64,000 bases of DNA from AP-15 sp963700195 (GTDB lineage: Bacteria > Pseudomonadota > Alphaproteobacteria > ATCC43930 > CGMCC-115725), in assembly GCA_963700195.1 (NCBI GenBank), contig CAVOWQ010000044.1, positions 62,001 to 126,000 of the forward strand, written 5' to 3'. The notes under the pieces were generated by a model. It made no database searches and was not told the origin of the DNA. It was given only the letters and a program-made list of their open reading frames with translations. Shown one piece after another: positions 58,712 to 64,000 of this stretch. Position numbers and translations under genes: made by a program. Numbering within the stretch: the first letter of the stretch is position 1; each line of letters starts with the position of its first letter.

Positions 58712-59005
58712 ATGGGGTTCAAGATCAAAGTGAATGGTGTAGATCGCGCCGCCGATGTCGACGGTGATACCCCTCTGCTGTGGTGCTTCGTGACTTGTTA
58801 TAATTAGGGATGACCGGCACCAAGTTCGGCTGCGGGATGGCACTCTGCGGCGCTTGCACGGTTCATTTGGATGGCGCGCCGAACCGGTCCTGTATCACGG
58901 CCATCGGTCGCGTCGGCCGCGCGGCGGTCACCACGATCGAAGCCGACGGGCATAAGCGGAGTGGCCAGCAGATCCAAAAGGCATGGTTCAAGCCACAACC
59001 AAAAT
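58712..59005 (+). pseudogene. Isoquinoline 1-oxidoreductase alpha-like 2Fe-2S subunit, truncated
   Basis: Good start (GGGAGGTGGGC then ATG) and N-terminus FKIKVNGVDRAADVDGDTPLLW; after a frameshift and an in-frame stop, MTGTKFGCGMALCGACTVHLDG carries the first-cluster cysteines (C-x4-C-x2-C), then SCITAIGRVG and QIQKAW. The second half with the C-terminal 2Fe-2S cluster is missing. Its large-subunit relative at 44651 lacks its own small subunit, but this copy cannot supply it. Confidence 0.75.
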
Positions 59006-59196
59006 GCGAAACGATTTCGTTGTCGCCGAGTTGGGATGCAAAACCCCTTCGCATTCTTGCTGTCGGGGCACGACGGCGAGCACCTCGACAGCCTTACCGA
59101 CCGTGGTGTCCCTATCGCCAAAGTCCGAGCACGCGCGGCGTTCGCGCTAAATTGCCGATATAGGTGGTGGGGCACTCGCTGCTGCGCGAATGCGGG

Positions 59197-59949
59197 TCAG
59201 TAACCACCGCCATGCCATGTCATGGGCGGTGGCGTGAGCACTCCAGGCATTGGGAACAGCGGCCGTTTGCGAACGTGCGATGCATGGGTTTTTCTCGCAG
59301 TTCGCGACAATTTGTGTTGTGCACGCCCCTTCGCCACTGGCGGTTGTGGTTCTTGCGCCGGAATTTTAGCGACTGGCGGCGCCGATGGTGCTTGGACCTG
59401 ATCCAGTTTAGCCTCAGTGCGTTCGGCCGGGGGCACGGGGACGATCGGGGGCGTAACGGCGGGCGACGGGGCTGACGAGAGCGCGACGGCGGGCCTATCC
59501 GCTGATACTGGCCTATCCGGGCGCGGAATCGTCGATACCGCGAGAAACGCCAGGGCCAAGCCGATAGGCAACGCTATCCACCCAGCCCACCCAGCAGCGC
59601 GCATCACGCGATGAAGAATTTGCTGGTCGCGGGATTTGGGCTCGGGAAGCGATGGTGACGGCAGCGCCTCGCCCTGCCACAGCCATAAACCCGTTTCTTT
59701 GGGATCTGTGCTGATCAACGCCGCTGAGGGCGATCTTGGAGCATTCCCCGTCACCATCGGCGCTTTGCAGTATGCCTGGCCCATGAGTTCTCCCGGCTCA
59801 GCATGCATGGCCCACCATCCCCTCTTCGTCGCAGCGCCAATATCCCGCGTGCGTTCCGTGCGACGCTCCCGGACAGGCTCCGGCCGCATCGGTTCCGCAA
59901 CCGTCGGCGATGGCCATACCGACCAGACGGTTTTCTGGAGAGGGCACAT
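59197..59949 (-). CDS. Proline-rich single-pass membrane protein (hypothetical)
   Basis: 250 residues. One transmembrane helix (AGWAGWIALPIGLALAFLAV) at about residues 118-140 divides an N-terminal cytoplasmic part from a proline/alanine-rich periplasmic part ending in FPMPGVLTPPPMTWHGGGY. I associate this tail with Bradyrhizobium-type hypothetical proteins. The start is uncertain; several in-frame ATGs lie in the first 60 codons and none has a strong ribosome-binding site. Confidence 0.5.
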   Translation of the reverse strand: MCPLQKTVWSVWPSPTVAEPMRPEPVRERRTERTRDIGAATKRGWWAMHAEPGELMGQAYCKAPMVTGNAPRSPSAALISTDPKETGLWLWQGEALPSPSLPEPKSRDQQILHRVMRAAGWAGWIALPIGLALAFLAVSTIPRPDRPVSADRPAVALSSAPSPAVTPPIVPVPPAERTEAKLDQVQAPSAPPVAKIPAQEPQPPVAKGRAQHKLSRTARKTHASHVRKRPLFPMPGVLTPPPMTWHGGGY

Positions 59950-60507
59950 CGGCGATCGAAACGATCATGATATTGAAGCGAGCCGCCTACCAAGAGTCAT
60001 CTTTATGGCTCAACGGCATATGAGGCCCGCGGCAACCCGACCTCGGGGGCAAGGAAGTCGCTCCGGCCAGGCGCGCACCGCCGTCTCTGTCTCTCGCAAT
60101 CGATGCCATAAATGCTATTTCCGTGCGAGCCGCCGGCTGCCGAGGAGATAGAAAGTACGAGACCCCGCGAATCGGCTCGTGGCGGACCCTTTGATGCGTG
60201 GCAGACCCTTTGATGCGTAGGAATTGTCAGGGGAACTTATCATTGTGACACTTCCTAAGGAAACGCCGGGAAGAAATCCACTTGAGCCACTACATCCACT
60301 TCGCCGGCCCAGACAACGCCCGCGTCAGCGCCAGCTATGAGCACGCGGTGGACAATCGGGCCTTCGCGCGCCCTAGCTGCCGGTTGGATGAGCCGCCGAC
60401 TCGCAATTTGCCGTCGGTTGTCGGATTATGGTTTAGAGTGCGGGCTACCGGATCGCCGCAACACTGATGGCGTCTCACGCGCTGCCACCTTGAACAGGAG
60501 AAAACCT
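59950..60507. other. Gene-free stretch with a tandem repeat
   Basis: About 550 bases without a recognisable gene. Holds two adjacent 19-base copies at 60180-60198 and 60199-60217 that differ by one base. The last 15 bases are the ribosome-binding region of the GST gene. Confidence 0.5.
60180..60217. repeat. 19-bp tandem duplication
   Basis: Two head-to-tail units (TGGCGGACCCTTTGATGCG and the same with one G-to-A change). Recent-looking slippage product in non-coding DNA. Confidence 0.8.
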
Positions 60508-61254
60508 ATGATCGACCTCTATTTCTGGCCGACCGGAAACGGCAAGAAGACCGTCATTCTTCTCGAGGAATTGGCTCTTCCCTACAGGATCAAACCGATC
60601 AATATCGGGCGCGGGGACCAGCTTGCTCCCGACTTTCTGAAGATTTCTCCCAACGGCCGGATGCCGGCGATCGTCGATGACCAGCCGATGGGAGGAGGCG
60701 CCCCGATTTCCATTTTCGAATCCGGTCCGATCATGATGTATCTCGCCGAGAAGACCGGACGGTTCTGGCCGCAGGACCCGCGCAACAAATACGAGGTCGC
60801 TCAATGGGTCGGCTGGCAATTGGCCAATCAGGGTCCCAAGCTCGGCGAGCAAGGCCATTTCCGACGCGCCGCCGAGAGCGGAAACAACGGCGATCTTTCC
60901 TACGCCCTTCGCCGCTTTGACAATGAAGCACATCGCATCTACGGCGTCATGAACCTCGGCTTGTTCAACAAACGCTATCTCGCTGCCAGCGCCTACACGA
61001 TTGCCGACATGATCTGCTATCCCTGGGCATCGAGCTGGGCAACCCGGAAGATCGAAATTGACGAGTTCCCGAACGTGAAGCGCTGGCTGGACGAAATCGG
61101 CGAACGGCCGGCCGTCAAGAAAGCGATGGCGATGGGGCCGGAATTCCGGGAAGATCCGGCGTCGATCAGCGCCGAGGAACAGGCCCGTCGCAGAAAACTC
61201 GTGGCGGACCAGCGCGCGCAGCCGATCCCCTCGGAATGGATCCGCGCTGCATAG
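60508..61254 (+). CDS. Glutathione S-transferase family protein (YfcG/YghU-like)
   Basis: 248 residues from the ATG after AACAGGAGAA. The N-terminal thioredoxin-like domain has LYFWPTGNGKKTVILLEEL (active-site Thr/Asn region), LKISPNGRMPAIVDD with the cis-proline and FESGPIMMYLAEKTG for glutathione binding; the C-terminal helical domain includes YTIADMICYPW. Resembles disulfide-bond-reductase GSTs of the Nu class. Stands alone. Confidence 0.9.
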   Translation: MIDLYFWPTGNGKKTVILLEELALPYRIKPINIGRGDQLAPDFLKISPNGRMPAIVDDQPMGGGAPISIFESGPIMMYLAEKTGRFWPQDPRNKYEVAQWVGWQLANQGPKLGEQGHFRRAAESGNNGDLSYALRRFDNEAHRIYGVMNLGLFNKRYLAASAYTIADMICYPWASSWATRKIEIDEFPNVKRWLDEIGERPAVKKAMAMGPEFREDPASISAEEQARRRKLVADQRAQPIPSEWIRAA

Positions 61255-61390
61255 GGGTAACTGGTGGGTCTCGGGACGCAGAGGTTCCTTTCTGGAATAG
61301 GCGCGTCGCAGGCAAGCGCGTCATCACGATAAGCCGATTGCCAGTTCCGTGTCACGACGAGCTGGGCACGATTAAGGAATTGAGCTCCGG

Positions 61391-61827
61391 TCAAGAAGGC
61401 CCGGCAAGATCGGCGCCATCGAGCCCCGCTTTGAAGAAGTTCGCGCCCTCCAGATGGGCAGGGAACAGGTTCGCCCGGGATAAGTTCGTTCCTCTCAGAT
61501 CGGCGTTCCGTAGATCCGCCTGGGAGAGATCGAATCCAGTCAAATCGAGCCGGCGCAAACCGGCGCGAGACAAGTCCGGCGTCTCCTCGTGTTTCGCCCG
61601 CCGTGGATGCCACGCTGCGGCGCAGCGGCCGAGCATCGCGACTGATCATCGTTCGGCATTATCCGCCCCTGTCAAACCCCCGGGCAGCTTCGTTCCACCG
61701 TTGAGGTGGGCCCGATCGAGCTGAGCCTGCGTCAGGCGGTGGGCGCCATCCAGATTGGCATTAGATTGATCCACCCGCTCCCCCCGAGGAGCATCGCACC
61801 GAACAGCATGCGTAAGAGGTATTTCAT
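61391..61827 (-). pseudogene. Pentapeptide-repeat protein remnants
   Basis: Two broken pieces. The start MKYLLRMLFGAML overlaps the aldolase stop (ATGA) and soon hits a stop; in another frame QSNANLDGAHRLTQAQLDRAHLNG with a typical LPGGLTG ending follows. A second piece (61391-61636) reads DLSRAGLRRLDLTGFDLSQADLRNADL, clear A(D/N)LXX repeats. Frameshifts and stops separate them. Possibly one or two secreted repeat proteins now decayed. Confidence 0.6.
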
Positions 61828-62444
61828 CGTTGCAGCTCGATGACTTGCGACCGCGTCAGATAGCGGGTCTCGGCGCCGCGCAGCAGCAGGTAGAGTTTCG
61901 CTGTTTCCTCGAGCTCTTCGATCGTGTTGACGGCAGCATCGAGGTTCGAACCGGCGACGACCGGGCCGTGATTGGCGAGCAATACCGCATGATGCTTGCC
62001 GGCAAAGCCGCGCACTGCCTCGGCGAGCGCGAGATCGCCGGGGCGGAAATAGGGGACGAGCGGCAATCGGCCGACCCGCATCACGTAGTAGGCGGTAATC
62101 GGCGGCAGCACGTCTGCGGGATCGATTTCGGCGAGGCAGGATACCGCGACCGAATGCGTCGAATGCAGGTGCACGACCGCACCGGTGGCGGGACGCTGCT
62201 CGTACATGACCCGGTGTAGGAAACTCTCTTTGGTCGGCGCTTCGCCCGAGACGAGGCGTCCGTCATGGTCCAGCTTCGACAGCCGCGCCGGGTCGAGGCG
62301 GCCGAGCGAGGCGTTGGTCGGCGTCATCAGCCAACCTTCTTCTGTCCGCACGCTGATGTTGCCGGAGGACCCGGCGGTCAGGCCGCGCGCAAAGATCGAC
62401 TGTCCAATCGCACAGATCGCCTCGCGCTCCGTTACCTCGCTCAT
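61824..62444 (-). CDS. Class II aldolase family protein (OtnC-like decarboxylase)
   Basis: 206 residues from the ATG at 62444 (MSEVTEREAIC), preceded by AAAGGAGAG. Zinc-site motifs LHSTHSVAVSCL and LANHGPVVAG, and the N-terminal GLTAGSSGNISVRT, identify the class II aldolase/adducin fold; the overall sequence is close to 3-oxo-tetronate 4-phosphate decarboxylase (OtnC). The partner genes otnK and otnI are not in the window, so function is inferred from sequence only. Confidence 0.85.
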   Translation of the reverse strand: MSEVTEREAICAIGQSIFARGLTAGSSGNISVRTEEGWLMTPTNASLGRLDPARLSKLDHDGRLVSGEAPTKESFLHRVMYEQRPATGAVVHLHSTHSVAVSCLAEIDPADVLPPITAYYVMRVGRLPLVPYFRPGDLALAEAVRGFAGKHHAVLLANHGPVVAGSNLDAAVNTIEELEETAKLYLLLRGAETRYLTRSQVIELQR

Positions 62445-62474
62445 CTCGTCGCTCTCCTTTCGAAGCATCTCCTG

Positions 62475-62575
62475 TCATTGCGGGGGCCGCAGGCGACGAA
62501 GAAATCTCGACGGGGCCGGCACGGAATAACCGAGATTGCTTCGCCCGGAACGGGCCGTCGGGGTGTCGCAATGCC
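62475..62575. repeat. Dispersed inverted-repeat element (family C)
   Basis: Ends CATTGCG (62476-62482) and CGCAATG (62567-62573) with inner arms GCGACGAAGAAATCTCG and CGAGATTGCTTCGC. This is the layout of a very common rhizobial intergenic repeat. Lies between the aldolase start and the FixJ-type remnant. Confidence 0.7.
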
Positions 62576-62643
62576 TGCAAAGGCGCGCGCCCGGCTCGCC
62601 AGGGCTCATCGCGGGGTGCGCGGATTGGAATTCATTATTATCC

Positions 62644-63122
62644 CTATGCGGATAGAGTCCGATAGGCTTTGGGCTGCACCTTCTCGATAATGTGGGCGCG
62701 ACGCAACTCGACAGTGCGAAAGCTGATGCCGAGACGGCGGGCGATGACTTTGTCGGGTTCGCCCGCGGCCGCCGGCTCGTGCATCTCACGTTCGCGGGTG
62801 TCGGTAAGGCCGCGCGAGCCTGCGATGTTGCGCGTTCGAGACGCTCTTCACTCCGATGCAGCGCTCGCTCGATGGTTTCGATCAGGGCGTCTTCGCGCAG
62901 CGGCTTCTCGACGAAAGCGAAGGCGCCGGCCTTCATCGCTGCGATCGCCAGCGGAACGGTGCCGTGGCTGGTGATGAATATTACCGGGATTCGCCGGCGG
63001 CCGAGGTTGAGCTGCTGCTGTACCCCCTGCGCAGCAAACTCCGCCAGCCGAAGCGAGGGCCCGCCGCGATCCGCGCCGGTCTGGCTTTTGATTCGCTTGT
63101 TCAGAAGGAACGAGCACCCCAA
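62644..63122 (-). pseudogene. FixJ/NarL-type response regulator, broken
   Basis: The C-terminal half of a receiver (PVIFITSHGTVPLAIAAMKA, with the switch lysine in FVEKPLREDALIETI) is followed, one frame over, by an HTH of LuxR type (GEPDKVIARRLGISFRTVEL, HIIEKVQ). The N-terminal receiver part with the phospho-acceptor aspartate is missing, so the gene is likely dead even if the single-base shift near 62815 is an error. Confidence 0.7.
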
Positions 63123-63271
63123 TGCCGATTACGTCGCCCGACGCAGTACTGAAAGTCCGCCTCGGCAAAACCGGTCCACGGTACCACCCCCGTAACCGCA
63201 TAGGCCGCTACAAAAGCGCAGGCGACCACCCCCGAAATGGTTATCGTCACGACCAGAAAGAGGGACAACAT
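63101..63271 (-). CDS. Possible small membrane protein (56 aa)
   Basis: MLSLFLVVTITISGVVACAF continuing AAYAVTGVVPW: one hydrophobic helix, then a polar tail. No strong ribosome-binding site. Overlaps the 5' end of the broken regulator. Composition is the only evidence. Confidence 0.3.
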   Translation of the reverse strand: MLSLFLVVTITISGVVACAFVAAYAVTGVVPWTGFAEADFQYCVGRRNRHWGARSF

Positions 63272-63344
63272 CGGACGTTCGGCGTGGCCTCGTACAGGAC
63301 CAAGGGATCGGGCATGCCTGTTTTCCTCCGTCAGGGTCAGGGGA

Positions 63345-63797
63345 CTATCGGCGGACTCGGAAAAAGTCGCGCAGCAATTCGCCGGCGCGCCCTTCCTCGA
63401 TGCCTCCGTAAATTTCCGGCCGGTGATGGGTCGTCGGCTGGTCGAACAGGCGGGGCCCATGCTCGACCGCACCGCCCTTTGGATCATAGGCCCCGAAGTA
63501 GAGCCGGCGCAGGCGCGCCAACGCGATCGCCGCGGCGCACATCGCGCAGGGTTCGAGGGTGACGTAGAGATCGCACTCGGCCAGGCGCGCGGCCCCTAGT
63601 CGGGCAGCGCCCGCCCGCAACACCAGCATCTCGGCGTGCGCGGTCGGGTCATGGTCGGCCACGACGCGATTGCCGGCGGCGGCGAGAACACGCCCTTTGC
63701 CATCGACCAGCACGGCGCCGACCGGCACATCACCGCGTGCAGCCGCCGCCTCGGCTTCGGCAAGGGCCAGCTTCATTGGTGATGGGTGTGGGCTCAT
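63345..63797 (-). CDS. tadA: tRNA adenosine(34) deaminase TadA-type deaminase
   Basis: 150 residues. Cytidine-deaminase fold zinc motifs HAEMLVL (with catalytic Glu) and PCAMCAAAI; DPKGGAVEHGPRLF and the C-terminal LLRDFFRVRR match TadA, which makes inosine at the tRNA-Arg wobble position. The start ATG overlaps the previous gene's stop (ATGA); an internal ATG (MKLALAEAEA, 63776) is the more usual TadA start. Confidence 0.88.
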   Translation of the reverse strand: MSPHPSPMKLALAEAEAAAARGDVPVGAVLVDGKGRVLAAAGNRVVADHDPTAHAEMLVLRAGAARLGAARLAECDLYVTLEPCAMCAAAIALARLRRLYFGAYDPKGGAVEHGPRLFDQPTTHHRPEIYGGIEEGRAGELLRDFFRVRR

Positions 63798-64000
63798 CCG
63801 CCGTGCCAGCGGCGAATGGGCTCGGGTATCGCGATCGGCCGCCGGGTCGACAGGCGCATGAACAAGCCTTCCTGGTCCGCCTCGGCATGGACGGCGCCTA
63901 GGACCAAGAATTCGGCGGCGAGCCGCCAGCGCACCCGGGTCAGTCCGGCGACCCGCATGCGGCCGACCAGCGGGTCGGCGATCGTCACCGGCCGGCGATA
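63794..64000 (-). CDS. Unknown protein, C-terminal part (runs off window)
   Basis: The frame is open from the window edge to the TGA at 63794-63796 (YRRPVTIADPLVGRMRVAGL through IPEPIRRWHGG). Protein-like, strand-rich, no motif I recognise. Translationally coupled to tadA by a 4-base overlap. Only about 68 residues are visible. Confidence 0.55.
   Translation of the reverse strand, partial: YRRPVTIADPLVGRMRVAGLTRVRWRLAAEFLVLGAVHAEADQEGLFMRLSTRRPIAIPEPIRRWHGG

Overview
The window looks like chromosomal DNA from a high-GC alphaproteobacterium, most likely Hyphomicrobiales close to Bradyrhizobium/Xanthobacteraceae. The support is a hopanoid cluster in hpnCDE-shc-hpnG / hpnH / hpnIJK order beside ispH, a usg gene (29.6 kb), an Rrf2-led suf operon containing sufU, and small membrane and proline-rich proteins of rhizobial type. 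This lineage call rests on recognising gene families by eye, with no database search.

Layout. 0-11.5 kb: bacteriohopanepolyol pathway (squalene formation HpnC/D/E, cyclisation Shc, side-chain steps HpnH/HpnG, head-group steps HpnI/K/J) plus the MEP-pathway enzyme IspH, which supplies the isoprenoid precursor. 11.7-14 kb: OmpR/EnvZ-type two-component system. 14.2-20.5 kb: SUF iron-sulfur assembly operon (Rrf2 regulator, sufB, C, D, S, U, T) with a candidate operator in front. 20.6-23.4 kb: PHB-depolymerase-type esterase with a ribbon-helix-helix regulator, and an NHL-repeat protein. 23.6-26.9 kb: acetoin-dehydrogenase-like acoABC. 26.9-29.3 kb: cbpM-cbpA chaperone pair and a Deg-type protease. 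29.6-31.4 kb: usg, a luciferase-like oxidoreductase and an unknown gene. 31.8-44.4 kb is accessory: a beta-helix protein, an internally deleted amidohydrolase, a formylglycine-generating enzyme, two arylsulfatases, duplicated four-helix membrane proteins, a sulfatase stub, a DUF559 nuclease gene bracketed by 42-bp inverted repeats, a methyltransferase and an outer-membrane barrel. 44.6-54 kb: orphan molybdopterin hydroxylase large subunit, an adenylate-cyclase anchor remnant, small membrane proteins, a ClpP-fold protein, alpha/beta hydrolase, second luciferase-like oxidoreductase, MarR regulator. 54-58.6 kb: RND efflux permease and adaptor. 58.7-64 kb: gene remnants, a GST, a class II aldolase, a broken FixJ-type regulator, tadA and one partial gene.

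Two things shape how this window should be read. First, about twenty otherwise conserved genes (including ispH and sufC, normally essential) are interrupted by single extra bases. Almost all are +1 insertions, which fits uncorrected insertion-type sequencing error better than mass gene decay. I call these genes as one CDS and give the break positions. Second, several families of short palindromic repeats are scattered through the window. One family forms the near-perfect inverted termini of the DUF559 gene at 41.2-41.6 kb, which is the best candidate here for an undescribed mobile or repeat-propagating unit. The sulfatase-FGE-membrane protein locus around it is the second point of interest.
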